NCBI RefSeq assembly: GCF_900107135.1
Contig: NZ_FNOV01000005.1
Span: 202,856-266,855, forward strand
Length of the DNA: 64,000 nt
Source of the DNA: Hymenobacter psychrophilus
Lineage (GTDB): Bacteria; Bacteroidota; Bacteroidia; Cytophagales; Hymenobacteraceae
Reading direction: 5' to 3'
The translations under genes were made by a program, and so were the position numbers. The notes beneath the pieces are model-generated. The model had not been told where the DNA came from. It made no database searches and saw only the letters and a program-made list of their open reading frames with translations. Of the stretch, positions 1 to 7,956 are shown one piece after another; position 1 is the stretch's first letter; each line of letters starts with the position of its first letter.

Positions 1-144
1 GATATTATTTTCACCGTCATCACCCGCCTCGAACTATCCCAACTCAAAGCCGAAGTCGAGCAGATTGACCGCCAGGCATTCATGGTGATGCACAGCGTAA
101 AAGACACCAAGGGCGGTATGATCAAGAAGCGGCCGCTGCATTAG
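1..144 (+). CDS. YitT family membrane protein, C-terminal fragment
   Basis: The window opens inside a gene; the visible 47 residues end in a TAG stop. They read IFTVITRLELSQLKAEV followed by DRQAFMVMHSVKDTKGG, which fits the C-terminal cytosolic DUF2179 domain of YitT/DUF161 membrane proteins, where 'vita rlE...lk..i...D..AFv.v..v.ev.Gg' is typical. The N-terminal transmembrane part lies outside the window, so neither start nor membrane topology can be judged. The family's function is not firmly known. It is followed by a palindromic repeat element and no obvious terminator hairpin with a T-run. Confidence 0.75.
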   Translation, partial: DIIFTVITRLELSQLKAEVEQIDRQAFMVMHSVKDTKGGMIKKRPLH

Positions 145-296
145 TGAACAGTGAGTAGTGAGGAACGTCATCCTGAGCGCAGCGAAGAATCTCGCGTGCA
201 ATGGTAATCCTGTCGTTGTAAATCACTTTGACACCCGAAACTCTTCGCTGCGCGCAGAATGACGTTCCTCACTAATCACTAATCACTATTCACTGA
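145..296. repeat. Interspersed palindrome, GTCATCCTGAGCGCAGCGAAG family (copy 1)
   Basis: The left arm (158-192) contains GAACGTCATCCTGAGCGCAG and the right arm (239-272) contains its imperfect reverse complement, separated by about 46 bases. The outer flanks (gtgaacagtgagtagtg and cactaatcactaatcactat) are themselves inverted copies of a 7-bp AGTGATT-type repeat. Related arms occur at about 7929, 14542, 32548 and 44714. It does not encode protein and looks like a non-autonomous REP/MITE-type element. Confidence 0.75.
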
Positions 297-312
297 TATA
301 TATCTTTGCCGC

Positions 313-1152
313 ATGGCTGCTCCTCTCCTGCTCTCCGACCTCTACATTTATCCGGTAAAGTCGCTGGGTGGTATCCGGCTTACCGAGGCCGTGGTGGAGC
401 CCCGGGGCCTGCGCCACGACCGTCGCTGGCTGATTGTGAACGAGCGTAACCAGTTTATGACTCAACGGCAGACCACGGCCATGGCCCACCTGAAAGTGGC
501 TCCTGCTTACAATGGCTTTCTCCTCAGCCACCAGCAACGACCCGAGTTGCCGCCGCTGTATGTGCCCTTCGAGGCTACGCCCGAAAAAACGCTGTTCGTG
601 ACCATCTGGGACGATATGGTGTTTGCCTGGCGTGCCCGGCCCGAGTGCGACGAGTGGCTCACGCAGGCGCTGGGCCAACCCTGCAAACTGGTGTACATGT
701 CGGATATGGTGCGCCGCGACACCGAACCCGCTCTCAATCCCGAAGGCCAGTTGGTAAGCTTCGCCGACGCCTACCCGTTTCTACTTATCGGGCAAACCTC
801 CTTGGCCGACCTCAACGGCCGCTTGGCCGAACCCGTGGGCATGGAGCGGTTCCGGCCCAACCTAGTTTTCAGCGGCGGCGAGGCCTTTGCCGAGGACGGC
901 TGGGACCAATTTCAAATAGGCGGGCTATCCTTCCGGGCCGTGCGGGCCTGCGGGCGGTGCGTGCTTACCACCATCAACCCGGCCACGGCCCAAAAAAGCC
1001 CGCTGGGCGAGCCCCTGCGCACCCTGGCCGCCTATCGTACCGAAGACGGCAGCGCCATGTTCGGCCAGAACGTAACCAGCTACAACCGCGGCCTGCTACA
1101 CGTAGGCGAGCCCGTGGCTGTGGCTAGTTACAAAACGCCCTCAGTTTATTAA
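313..1152 (+). CDS. MOSC domain-containing protein (YcbX-like)
   Basis: The 279-residue protein has an N-terminal MOSC_N beta-barrel (YPVKSLGG at residues 13-20, then GLRHDRRWL) and a C-terminal MOSC domain with ACGRCVLTTINP around residues 212-223. Cys213 and Cys216 lie where the family carries its conserved molybdopterin or sulfur-carrier cysteine. MOSC proteins of the YcbX/mARC type bind the molybdenum cofactor and help reduce N-hydroxylated compounds. That activity is known for relatives and only inferred here. The length is normal for a protein without the extra ferredoxin domain found in E. coli YcbX. It stands alone, with a palindromic repeat upstream and about 230 non-coding bases downstream. 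Confidence 0.85.
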   Translation: MAAPLLLSDLYIYPVKSLGGIRLTEAVVEPRGLRHDRRWLIVNERNQFMTQRQTTAMAHLKVAPAYNGFLLSHQQRPELPPLYVPFEATPEKTLFVTIWDDMVFAWRARPECDEWLTQALGQPCKLVYMSDMVRRDTEPALNPEGQLVSFADAYPFLLIGQTSLADLNGRLAEPVGMERFRPNLVFSGGEAFAEDGWDQFQIGGLSFRAVRACGRCVLTTINPATAQKSPLGEPLRTLAAYRTEDGSAMFGQNVTSYNRGLLHVGEPVAVASYKTPSVY

Positions 1153-1380
1153 GCCTGCAGGCTGTATTTCGGGCCGACACGTATGGGTTTCACATCAGGC
1201 TCATTTGCCAGCCCATTGCCTGCACACAGGTTGATTGTATTGCTGTCTATAGCACCTTAGTTAAATCAATTAATCTTTTATACTTATTGCATTTTGCTAA
1301 GTCAGAGAAAAACCTATACTTTTGATAAATCAATAGCATCTCGGATAAAACCTATTTTTCGGTGGCTCCCGGCCCGGCTT

Positions 1381-2199
1381 ATGCGTCACTCCTTTCTGCC
1401 TTCGGGTCTTTTCCCTCTATTGCTGAGTTTGTTGCTGCTGGCTTCCATGAGCCATGCCGCTCCAGTTAATGCTCCCAACCGCCCCGAGCCCGAGTTGCTC
1501 CAGCAGCCTTGGAGTGCGCTGCTACGCCTGCACGTAACCACCGATGGTCGTTTGGACTATGTGGGCCTGCTGGCCGACGAAGACCAGCTGTTTGCCTACC
1601 TGCAAAGCCTGCGCAAAGTGCGGCCCCAGGCCGAAAACTGGACCCCCGACCAACTGAAGGCATTCTGGATAAACACTTATAATGCCGCCGCGGCCAACTT
1701 GGTCATCGAAAACTACCCGGTCGCCAGCATCAACGACATCCGCATCAAAACCATTAGCGGCTACGAGTCGCCCTGGGAAACGGTGGCCGTGAACGTGGGC
1801 GGGCAGAACTACTCGCTCAACCAGATAGAACAGCAGTTGCGCCAGCAATTCCACGATCCGCGTATTCATTTCGCCCTCAACTACGGCGCGGCCTCGGCCG
1901 CCCCGATGCTGGCGGAGGCCTACACCAGCCCCCAGCTCAACCAGCAGCTCGACCAGCAAACCAGCCGTTTCCTCAACGACCCGGCCTTCAACCAGCTTAG
2001 CCCGCAGCAGCTGCGCCTTTCAGCCCTGTTCCACTCTTACGCTGCCGATTTCGGCGCGGAGCCGCAGTTACTGGCTTTTATCAACCGCTACGCGCACACG
2101 CCGGTCCTGCCGGCGGCCAGCATCGAGTACCTCTCGTTCAGTTGGGCGCTCAATGGCCGCACCCCACTCAGCGACGGCCAGGCGCTGGGGCGGAAATAG
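1381..2199 (+). CDS. DUF547 domain-containing secreted protein
   Basis: I chose the ATG at 1381 because it gives a clear signal peptide: basic start, a Leu-rich core (residues 6-22), then ASMSHAAP as a probable cleavage region. An in-frame start at 1294 would add 29 residues before that signal and is less likely. The mature protein carries the DUF547 core FWINTYNAAAANLVI and ALNYGAASAAPML. DUF547 proteins are widespread and of unknown biochemical function. The gene ends in a strong hairpin terminator at 2241-2273. No partner gene is obvious. Confidence 0.8.
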   Translation: MRHSFLPSGLFPLLLSLLLLASMSHAAPVNAPNRPEPELLQQPWSALLRLHVTTDGRLDYVGLLADEDQLFAYLQSLRKVRPQAENWTPDQLKAFWINTYNAAAANLVIENYPVASINDIRIKTISGYESPWETVAVNVGGQNYSLNQIEQQLRQQFHDPRIHFALNYGAASAAPMLAEAYTSPQLNQQLDQQTSRFLNDPAFNQLSPQQLRLSALFHSYAADFGAEPQLLAFINRYAHTPVLPAASIEYLSFSWALNGRTPLSDGQALGRK

Positions 2200-2240
2200 C
2201 ACCACGCAGCCATTGCGGCCGCCAACTCGGGCCAGTGCTA

Positions 2241-2273
2241 CCCCGTACCGCTTAGCGGTGCGGGGCTTTTTTT
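2241..2273 (+). terminator. Intrinsic terminator of the DUF547 gene
   Basis: An 11-bp stem (CCCCGTACCGC with GCGGTGCGGGG, one G-U pair) with a short TTA loop is followed by a run of seven T. It lies between the DUF547 stop codon and the DUF2461 start, so the two genes are probably separate transcripts. Confidence 0.8.
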
Positions 2274-2300
2274 ATGCGCCGCCGGTTTGTATTTCTACTT

Positions 2301-2969
2301 ATGAAGTTAGCTCTCGTTCTCGATTTTCTGGCCGATTTAGCCGCCCATAACCACAAGGCTTGGATGGACGAGCATCGCGCCCGCTACCACGCTGCCCGCG
2401 CCGAGTACGCGGCTTTCGTGGAAGAATTGCTCCGGCTGGCTTCCGCCGAGCTGGAGCCCGATCTGCGCGGTCTGCGAGCCACCGACCTCATGTTTCGCAT
2501 CAATAAAAACGACCGCTCGCAACTCGACCCCGAGCCCTACAAGCGCCACATGGGCGCGGGCTTCAAGCCCGGTGGCCGGCACGCACCGCGGGCGGGCTAC
2601 TTCGTGGCCGTGCAGCCCGGCGGGGGTACCTACGTGGGGGCCGGCCGCCGCCTGCCCGATGCCGCCGAGTTGGCCCGCATCCGCCAGGAAATTCACTACA
2701 ACGGCCCCGCGTTTCACGCCCTGCGCCAGGATGCCAACCTGCTCCGCCACTTCCCGCAGGGCCTCGAGATGGCGCAGGCCCTCAAAACCGCCCCCAAAGG
2801 CTACGACCGCACCGACCCCGACATTGCGTGGCTACGACTCAAAAGCTACTTCGTGTGGCAGCACTTCCCCGACGCAGAAGTGGTGCGGCCCGATTTTCCG
2901 GACCGCGTACTTGCCGCTTGGCAAGCCGCTCGCCCGCTGGTAGATTTCTTGAACGGAGCACTGGATTGA
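2301..2969 (+). CDS. DUF2461 (TIGR02453) family protein
   Basis: This 222-residue protein shows the DUF2461 pattern. It has an N-terminal 'L..L..NN...W...H...Y' helix (LADLAAHNHKAWMDEHRARY), then MFRINKNDRSQLDPEPYKRH with GAGFKPGG, then a GYFVAVQPGGGTYVGAGRR strand. The start at 2301 is preferred over an upstream in-frame start at 2274 because the latter falls within the preceding terminator stem-loop. The family is soluble, of about 220 residues, and has no established function. A bidirectional terminator follows at once. Confidence 0.8.
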   Translation: MKLALVLDFLADLAAHNHKAWMDEHRARYHAARAEYAAFVEELLRLASAELEPDLRGLRATDLMFRINKNDRSQLDPEPYKRHMGAGFKPGGRHAPRAGYFVAVQPGGGTYVGAGRRLPDAAELARIRQEIHYNGPAFHALRQDANLLRHFPQGLEMAQALKTAPKGYDRTDPDIAWLRLKSYFVWQHFPDAEVVRPDFPDRVLAAWQAARPLVDFLNGALD

Positions 2970-2985
2970 AGGACGAAAACAGGGA

Positions 2986-3020
2986 AAACGGGTTCGGCTG
3001 TCCTCCTGCCGAACCCGTTT
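2986..3020. terminator. Bidirectional terminator between DUF2461 and deoxynucleoside kinase genes
   Basis: Perfect 13-bp inverted repeat AAACGGGTTCGGC / GCCGAACCCGTTT with a 9-base loop. The A-rich left side and T-rich right side let it act on both converging genes. Confidence 0.85.
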
Positions 3021-3024
3021 ATTT

Positions 3025-3648
3025 CTAAAATAGTCCGAACAGCGTGCTATTGATCTTGTCAATGATGATGCTCAGGTCTTCGGGGTTGTTTACGTAGTCG
3101 AGGTTGTTAACGTCGACGATGAGCAGCTTACCCTGGTCGTAACTCCGAATCCACTCCTCGTAGTGCTCATTTAGGTGCTTGAGGTAGTCGATTTTGATGT
3201 TGTTCTCATAGCCGCGGCCACGGCGCTCAATCTGCTGCACCAGCTTGGGCAGATCGGCCCGCAGGTACAACAGCAGGTCGGGCGGGTCGACCATGCTGAT
3301 CATGGAGTTGAACAGGCCCAGATAGTTCTGGTAGTCCCGCTCACTCATCAGGCCCGACTGGCTGAGGTTGGCCGCGAAAATATGCGCATCCTCATAAATC
3401 GTACGGTCCTGGATGATGCCCTTGTTGTTTTGCTGCAGTTGCTTGATGTGCTGGGTCTGGCGAAAGCGGCTGTTGAGAAAATAGACCTGCAAGTGGAACG
3501 CCCACCGGGGCATATCGTCGTAGAAATCCTTTAGGTACGGATTGTCATCCACATCTTCCAGAAATAATTCCCAGTTGAAATGGTGGGCCAACTTGTTGGC
3601 CAGCGTAGTTTTACCGGCCCCGATGTTGCCAACTATTGCAATGTGCAT
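3025..3648 (-). CDS. Deoxynucleoside kinase (deoxyadenosine/deoxyguanosine kinase type)
   Basis: The 207-residue protein phosphorylates deoxynucleosides with ATP in nucleotide salvage. Seen: P-loop GNIGAGKTT at residues 7-15, an acidic FLEDVDDNPYL segment, the substrate or catalytic motif QDRTIYEDAHIF, and an arginine-rich LID (ERRGRGYE) near the C-terminus. These match the deoxyadenosine kinase/deoxyguanosine kinase (dNK) family, and the length is typical. The start at 3648 (MHIAIVGN) puts the P-loop at its usual distance from the N-terminus. An upstream in-frame start would add 15 unlikely residues. Which deoxynucleoside is preferred cannot be read from the sequence. Confidence 0.92.
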   Translation of the reverse strand: MHIAIVGNIGAGKTTLANKLAHHFNWELFLEDVDDNPYLKDFYDDMPRWAFHLQVYFLNSRFRQTQHIKQLQQNNKGIIQDRTIYEDAHIFAANLSQSGLMSERDYQNYLGLFNSMISMVDPPDLLLYLRADLPKLVQQIERRGRGYENNIKIDYLKHLNEHYEEWIRSYDQGKLLIVDVNNLDYVNNPEDLSIIIDKINSTLFGLF

Positions 3649-3783
3649 GAGCGAAAAGCGAAAAAGCAGAGTCGCAAAAATAGCAGTTCCCACTTCAAGG
3701 TCGGGGCGCCGTCATTTCGCTTGCGAATAATGCTACATTTACATGCAATAGTTTTATAAATTAACGCTATTTCATGCCTCGCT

Positions 3784-4245
3784 ATGTCCTCGTTTAAGCT
3801 CCAGCCCCTGAGCACGCTCACCGACGACAGCGGGCAACAGTTAGCTACTATCGAGCACGACCCGGCCCGGCAGCTGCTGGCAGTGCACTGGTTTGGCAAC
3901 CTGACGGGCCAGCAGGTAGTCGACGTGACTCGTCGCACGATGCAGCTCACCGCCAATTGCCCTTATCAGCTGCTGCTCAACGACAAAAGCCAGGCTACCG
4001 GCGACTGGAGCGAGGCCCTGGACTGGCTGGAATATGAGTGGCTGCCGCCGGTACTGGTGGGCGGGCTCCACGCTGTTGCTTACGTTTTTACACCTGATAT
4101 GCACAACCAACTGGCCAGCTACCGCTTTCTGGAACGGCTGATTGCCTACGTGCGCGTTGAGGTCTTCAGCAACATGCCCGATGCCCTCCAGTGGCTGGAG
4201 CAGGCGGCCGCAGCCCCTACAATCAGAAATTTAGGCGTCATTTAG
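3784..4245 (+). CDS. Hypothetical protein, STAS/SpoIIAA-like
   Basis: The 153-residue soluble protein has no signal or membrane segment. Its pattern is a beta-rich start (ATIEHDPARQLLAVHWFGNL), a helix (QVVDVTRRTMQLTANC), then YQLLLNDKSQATGDW and AVAYVFTPD, which resembles the alternating strands and helices of STAS/SpoIIAA-like domains. A related protein with the same layout lies at 26759-27181. Fold assignment is an inference from pattern only. Its stop codon overlaps the stop of the convergent gene by 4 bases. No function can be given. Confidence 0.65.
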   Translation: MSSFKLQPLSTLTDDSGQQLATIEHDPARQLLAVHWFGNLTGQQVVDVTRRTMQLTANCPYQLLLNDKSQATGDWSEALDWLEYEWLPPVLVGGLHAVAYVFTPDMHNQLASYRFLERLIAYVRVEVFSNMPDALQWLEQAAAAPTIRNLGVI

Positions 4246-4898
4246 TCGCGCATCGAATCTTTCACGCCACGGGCTTTTTCCAGCGTCCGGAACTCGCCCT
4301 GCAGCGTGCGGATGCGCAGGCGCTCTTCGAGGGGCAGTTGGGTGCGCACTTGCTCGTAGCGGTCGTTGAGGCGGCCAAGCACTTCGCTGGCCGTGCTCCA
4401 GTCCGTCTGCGACCAGCCTTTTTTCTCTGCCCGCATGGTTTCAATCAGCCGTAAATACAGGTCGGGCAACTCGGTAGCGCGGGCCCGGCCGATGTTCACG
4501 TTCTCTTTCAGCAGCCGGGCCTGGGCCTGCGCGGGGGTACTAGGCTGCTGGCGGGCATCGAGGCTGTCCTGGCGGGTGGCCCACTGCTGGTAGCGAACCT
4601 TTTGGGCGGTGTACTCGCGCTGGCCCTCAGCCGAAAGGCTGTCGGCAGCCCGGTCGAGGCGGCGGCTGCGGCGGTCGAACTCGGCCGTCAGCTTGGGCAT
4701 TTCGCGGCGCGTGGCCGCTCCGGCCCGATCAACCTGAGCGCCGACCCAGGTGCCGAACTCGCTGAGGGTGCGTTCGAGGTTGCCGGCTGGCACAGTGGTA
4801 GTTTTCTGGGGGGCCGATTGGGCCCGGGTGGCCGGAGTAGCGGCCAGTAGCAGGCCGGCGGCGAGCAGCATAGTAGCGGAGGCAGTAGCTTTTAGCAT
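4242..4898 (-). CDS. Secreted hypothetical helical protein
   Basis: The start at 4898 gives a standard signal peptide (MLKATASATMLLAAGLLLA, then TPATRAQ as the likely cleavage region). The mature part of about 190 residues is highly charged and predicted helical. It is rich in Arg, Glu and Gln, with coiled-coil-like stretches such as AEFDRRSRRLDRAADSL and LERTLSEFGTWVGAQ. I do not recognise an enzyme motif. It may be a periplasmic structural or stress protein, but that is a guess. It converges with the STAS-like gene with a 4-base overlap of stop codons. Confidence 0.7.
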   Translation of the reverse strand: MLKATASATMLLAAGLLLAATPATRAQSAPQKTTTVPAGNLERTLSEFGTWVGAQVDRAGAATRREMPKLTAEFDRRSRRLDRAADSLSAEGQREYTAQKVRYQQWATRQDSLDARQQPSTPAQAQARLLKENVNIGRARATELPDLYLRLIETMRAEKKGWSQTDWSTASEVLGRLNDRYEQVRTQLPLEERLRIRTLQGEFRTLEKARGVKDSMRD

Positions 4899-5051
4899 CT
4901 GGAAAGGAAAGAAGCGAGTAACAGGAGCGGAAAGCGCAAACAACGCGGCCGTAAGGCCGCTTAGTGCGACAGGGGCAATTTCCGGCCCAAAACTACCGAA
5001 AGCGGCTAAAGGGTTCGGTTTTGCGCCGGATTATCCCGTTTTTTGCCCCCT

Positions 5052-5573
5052 ATGTCCGCTTCCTTCGCCGCTTCCGCTCGCATCCGTCCCGCCACCGCCA
5101 CCGACATCCCCACCATCCTGGCGCTGGCCGAAGCTACCTGGGAGCCTACGTACCGCTTCATCATCTCGCGCGAGCAAATCGAGTACATGTACCGCGTGAT
5201 TTACACCGAAGCCTCGCTGCAACGGCAAATAAGCGAGCAAAACCACCAGTTTCTGCTCGCCTACACCGCCGAGGACCAAGCCAGCGGCTACGCCTCGTTT
5301 TCGGCCCAGGACGAAACCGGCCTCTTCAAGCTGCAGAAGATTTACGTGCTGCCCTCGCACCAGGGCCAGGGGCTGGGCCAGCAGCTCATTGGGGCCGTAG
5401 AGGCCGCCGTGCGCGCCGCCGGCGGCCACACCCTCGACCTAAACGTGAACCGCCACAACCCCGCCCTGGCCTTCTACGAGCACCTGGGGTTCCAGCGCCA
5501 CCGCGAAGAGGACATTGCCATTGGCCCCTATTGGATGAACGATTACGTGCTGCGCAAGGAGATTAGGAATTAG
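5052..5573 (+). CDS. GNAT family N-acetyltransferase
   Basis: The 173-residue protein has the GNAT fold landmarks: an N-terminal IRPATATDIPTILAL strand-helix, LFKLQKIYVLPSHQGQGLGQ with the acetyl-CoA binding Q-x-x-G-x-G/A motif (HQGQGLG), then LDLNVNRHNPALAFYEHLGF, which is the classic C-terminal N-x-x-A-x-x-F-Y-x-x-x-G-F element. It transfers an acetyl group from acetyl-CoA to an unknown amine. The ATG at 5052 is preferred to an in-frame TTG at 5043. The gene is monocistronic as far as can be seen. Confidence 0.9.
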   Translation: MSASFAASARIRPATATDIPTILALAEATWEPTYRFIISREQIEYMYRVIYTEASLQRQISEQNHQFLLAYTAEDQASGYASFSAQDETGLFKLQKIYVLPSHQGQGLGQQLIGAVEAAVRAAGGHTLDLNVNRHNPALAFYEHLGFQRHREEDIAIGPYWMNDYVLRKEIRN

Positions 5574-5694
5574 GGCGATTTTGGCGGCGAATGGCGGGGT
5601 GGCGGGTGCATCCGGGTAGTTCTGCCTAATTTGCCCGTTCACTTATTCACCGGCTCGCGCGTTGCTTCACCGAGTCACTCATTCACTCTCACTC

Positions 5695-5937
5695 ATGGCC
5701 ACCAAACTCACCGTTCTCAGCAATGGCTCCCTCCGCGTAGAGGGCACCGATTTCGAACTCGTAGATGCCCAGGGCAACGCCTACGGCCTCGGCGGCCGCG
5801 AGCGAATCAGCATCTGCCGCTGCGGCCTTTCGGCCAACAAGCCGTTCTGCGACGGTTCGCACAAGGGCCACTTCGAGCACGACGCCACGGCCTTCGACCT
5901 GCCCACGCCCGGCGCCCCGGCCAAGCCTATTGCCTAA
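5695..5937 (+). CDS. CDGSH iron-sulfur domain protein
   Basis: A small 80-residue protein with one complete CDGSH motif, CRCGLSANKPFCDGSH: Cys41, Cys43, Cys52 and His56 would bind a labile 2Fe-2S cluster. The spacing C-x-C-x2-S-x3-P-x-C-D-G-S-H matches the family exactly. Members act in redox sensing or cluster transfer, but no partner is visible here. The ATG at 5695 gives the compact domain, and an upstream TTG at 5662 is unlikely. A run of 7-bp repeats starts immediately after the stop. Confidence 0.93.
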   Translation: MATKLTVLSNGSLRVEGTDFELVDAQGNAYGLGGRERISICRCGLSANKPFCDGSHKGHFEHDATAFDLPTPGAPAKPIA

Positions 5938-5975
5938 GCTGTTAGCTGTTAGCTGTTAGCTGTTAGCTGTTAGCT
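5935..5975. repeat. Tandem 7-bp repeat (AGCTGTT)n
   Basis: About five uninterrupted copies of GTTAGCT/AGCTGTT begin two bases after the CDGSH stop codon. A degenerate inverted relative (gctaatggctaacggctctcagctaacagc) lies at about 6098-6128, across the terminator hairpin. Similar strings occur at about 39490-39522 and 56578-56603. Confidence 0.85.
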
Positions 5976-6029
5976 GAAAAAACGAAGGTCGCCGGTTCTT
6001 GGCCGGCTGCCGGCAGTCAATTTTTTAAC

Positions 6030-6065
6030 AAAAAGTGCCCGCCACATACGTAGCGGGCACTTTTT
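6030..6065. terminator. Bidirectional terminator between CDGSH and acyl-CoA-binding protein genes
   Basis: Perfect 13-bp stem AAAAAGTGCCCGC / GCGGGCACTTTTT with a 10-base loop, A-tract before and T-tract after. It lies between convergent genes. Confidence 0.85.
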
Positions 6066-6127
6066 GTTGGAGCTTGTGGCTGGTTGAAAACACGAAAGCT
6101 AATGGCTAACGGCTCTCAGCTAACAGC

Positions 6128-6379
6128 TTAAAAAAGGGAGTTCACGAAATCGACGTACTCCTGGCGGGCGTCGTCCTGGGTTTTGCCTTTTTGGCCGGCC
6201 CAGGCGTCGTATTTGGCAATGGCTTTGAAGTCGAAACCGCCGGGCCGCTCGCCCGAAACGTCGCCTTCGCTGCCCTGCTTATAGAGGGAGTACATCTTGA
6301 GCAGGGTCGTGTTGTCGGGCTTGGCGGGCAGCTCTTTGCTGCGGGCGGCGGCGGCTTCAAATTCTTCGGGAGTGGCCAT
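6128..6379 (-). CDS. Acyl-CoA-binding protein
   Basis: The 83-residue four-helix protein matches acyl-CoA-binding protein (ACBP) over its whole length. It has LPAKPDNTTLLKMYSLYKQ, then GDVSGERPGGFDF, then KYDAWAGQKGKTQDDA and the terminal YVDFVNSL helix. The Tyr and Lys residues of YSLYKQ and the KYDAW segment are the known ligand contacts of the family. It binds and buffers long-chain acyl-CoA in the cytosol. ACBPs are scattered in bacteria and fairly common in Bacteroidota. It is transcribed divergently from the amidohydrolase gene. Confidence 0.93.
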   Translation of the reverse strand: MATPEEFEAAAARSKELPAKPDNTTLLKMYSLYKQGSEGDVSGERPGGFDFKAIAKYDAWAGQKGKTQDDARQEYVDFVNSLF

Positions 6380-6509
6380 AGTTGGGATGAGGTAAAGGGG
6401 GCGAATGGGGCTGATTGGGCAGTGAAGCGCCCCGGCAAAAAAGCGAACAGCTACCGGCTAAAAGCAAGCAGCTCATTTCAAGGTACGGATTGCCCCGGAA
6501 ATAGGCGGC

Positions 6510-6538
6510 TTGCAGCGTTTATTTTCCGCTTATCTTCC
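6510..6538 (+). promoter_or_regulatory. Putative Bacteroidota promoter for the amidohydrolase gene
   Basis: TTG at 6510-6512, an 18-base spacer and TATCTTCC at 6531-6538, close to the TTTG-N(19-21)-TAnnTTTG consensus, 40 bases before the ATG at 6578. Confidence 0.4.
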
Positions 6539-6577
6539 GCCACTGCAACCCACTTTGCGGCTCACTTTCCTGCCTTT

Positions 6578-7873
6578 ATGCTGAAACCCATACTCTTCGG
6601 CCTGCTGCTCGGCGGCGCCCTGCTGGCCCCGGCTTCGGCCGCCCTGGCCCAGAAAACCTACCTGCACTGCGGCCGCCTGCTCGATATGCGCTCCGACCGC
6701 CCCCAGTCGGCCATGACGGTGGTAGTGGAAAACGGCCGGGTGCTGGCCGTGGAGAAGGGCTATACCACGCCCGCCGGCCCCAAAGACCAGGTTATCGACC
6801 TGAAAAACCGCACCGTTATGCCCGGCCTCATCGACTGCCATGTGCACCTGGAGGGTGAAACCAGCAAGGACAACTTCCTGCGCGAGTTCACCGAAAACCC
6901 CGCCGATGTGGCCTTCGGCTCGCTGGCCCACGCCCGCAAAACGCTGCTGGCCGGCTTTACCACGGTGCGCGATTTGGGCGGCTCGGGCGTGAACGTGGCC
7001 CTGCGCAACGCCATCAACCAGGGCAAAGTGGTGGGGCCGCGCATCTTCACGGCCCGCAAGGCCATTTCGGGCACCGGCGGCCACATGGACCCCACCAACG
7101 GCTACCGCCTGGATTTGATGGGCGTGCCCGGCCCGACCGATGGCGTGATAAACAGCCCCGACGAGGCCCGGCAGGCCGTGCGCGAGCAGTACAAGCGCGG
7201 CGCCGACCTCATCAAGATTGCCAGCACCGGCGGCGTGCTCAGCGTGGCCAAAGATGGCTCGGCGGCCCAGATGACGGAGGCCGAAATACGGGCCGTAGTG
7301 GAAACGGCGCGCGATTTGGGCCTGGCCGTGGCCTGCCACGCCCACGGCTCGGAGGGCATGAGGCGCGCCATTCGGGCCGGCGTTACGAGCATCGAGCACG
7401 GTACGCTCATGGACGACGAAACGATGAAGCTGATGGTAAAAAACGGAACCTGGTACGTGCCCACCATCACGGCCGGCAAGTCGGTGGCCGATTCGGCTAA
7501 AATCCCGAATTACTACCCACCGCTGGTTACGCCCAAGGCCCTTGCCATCGGCCCCAAACTGCAGGGCACCTTTGGGCGGGCTTATAAGGCAGGCGTTAAA
7601 ATTGCGTTTGGCACCGATGCGGCCGTGTTCCGGCACGGGGCCAATGCCCTCGAGTTTCGCTACATGGTAGAGGCCGGCATGCCGCCGCTGGCTGCCCTGC
7701 GCTCCGCTACCGTTTCGGCCGCCGAGTTGCTGGGCCAGTCGGAAAACCTGGGTACGCTCGAAGTGGGCAAGCTGGCCGATATAGTAGCCGTGGAGGGCGA
7801 CCCACTCCAGGATATCGGGGCCATGCAACGCGTACGCTTCGTGATGAAGCAGGGGGTAGTGTATCAGCCGTAG
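6578..7873 (+). CDS. Secreted metal-dependent amidohydrolase (imidazolonepropionase/prolidase-like)
   Basis: The 431-residue protein starts with a signal peptide (MLKPILFGLLLGGALLAPAS, cleavage near AALAQ). The amidohydrolase superfamily landmarks follow in order: MPGLIDCHVHLEG with metal ligands His88 and His90, LIKIASTGGVLS with the bridging Lys, AVACHAHG and SIEHGT with two more His ligands, and FGTDAAVF with the catalytic Asp. The C-terminus has the usual LGTLEVGKLADIVAVEGDP strand. Relatives hydrolyse N-acylated amino acids, dipeptides or cyclic amides; the substrate cannot be told. The ATG at 6578 is chosen because of the signal peptide, although the frame stays open far upstream. Confidence 0.9.
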   Translation: MLKPILFGLLLGGALLAPASAALAQKTYLHCGRLLDMRSDRPQSAMTVVVENGRVLAVEKGYTTPAGPKDQVIDLKNRTVMPGLIDCHVHLEGETSKDNFLREFTENPADVAFGSLAHARKTLLAGFTTVRDLGGSGVNVALRNAINQGKVVGPRIFTARKAISGTGGHMDPTNGYRLDLMGVPGPTDGVINSPDEARQAVREQYKRGADLIKIASTGGVLSVAKDGSAAQMTEAEIRAVVETARDLGLAVACHAHGSEGMRRAIRAGVTSIEHGTLMDDETMKLMVKNGTWYVPTITAGKSVADSAKIPNYYPPLVTPKALAIGPKLQGTFGRAYKAGVKIAFGTDAAVFRHGANALEFRYMVEAGMPPLAALRSATVSAAELLGQSENLGTLEVGKLADIVAVEGDPLQDIGAMQRVRFVMKQGVVYQP

Positions 7874-7874
7874 C

Positions 7875-7952
7875 TAGTGATTAGTGATTAGTGATTAGTG
7901 ATTAGTGATTAGTGATTAGTGATTAGTGAGGGAACGTCATTCTGAGCGAAGC
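7875..7952. repeat. Tandem 7-bp repeat (TAGTGAT)n plus a half palindromic element
   Basis: About seven copies of the 7-bp unit GATTAGT run from just after the amidohydrolase stop. They lead into GGAACGTCATTCTGAGCGAAG, a single arm of the palindromic element seen at copy 1. The second arm is missing, so this is a partial copy. Confidence 0.8.
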
Positions 7953-7956
7953 CACG

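Noticed and set aside
1294..1380. Upstream extension of the DUF547 gene
   Set aside because: It would bury the signal peptide 29 residues inside the protein; the ATG at 1381 is better.
6530..7828. A 432-codon minus-strand frame opposite the amidohydrolase gene
   Set aside because: Shadow frame rich in His and Gly; the amidohydrolase has every catalytic motif.
7875..7928. Tandem heptamers considered as a CRISPR array
   Set aside because: Units are seven bases with no spacers. No CRISPR-type direct repeats or cas genes are present in the window.
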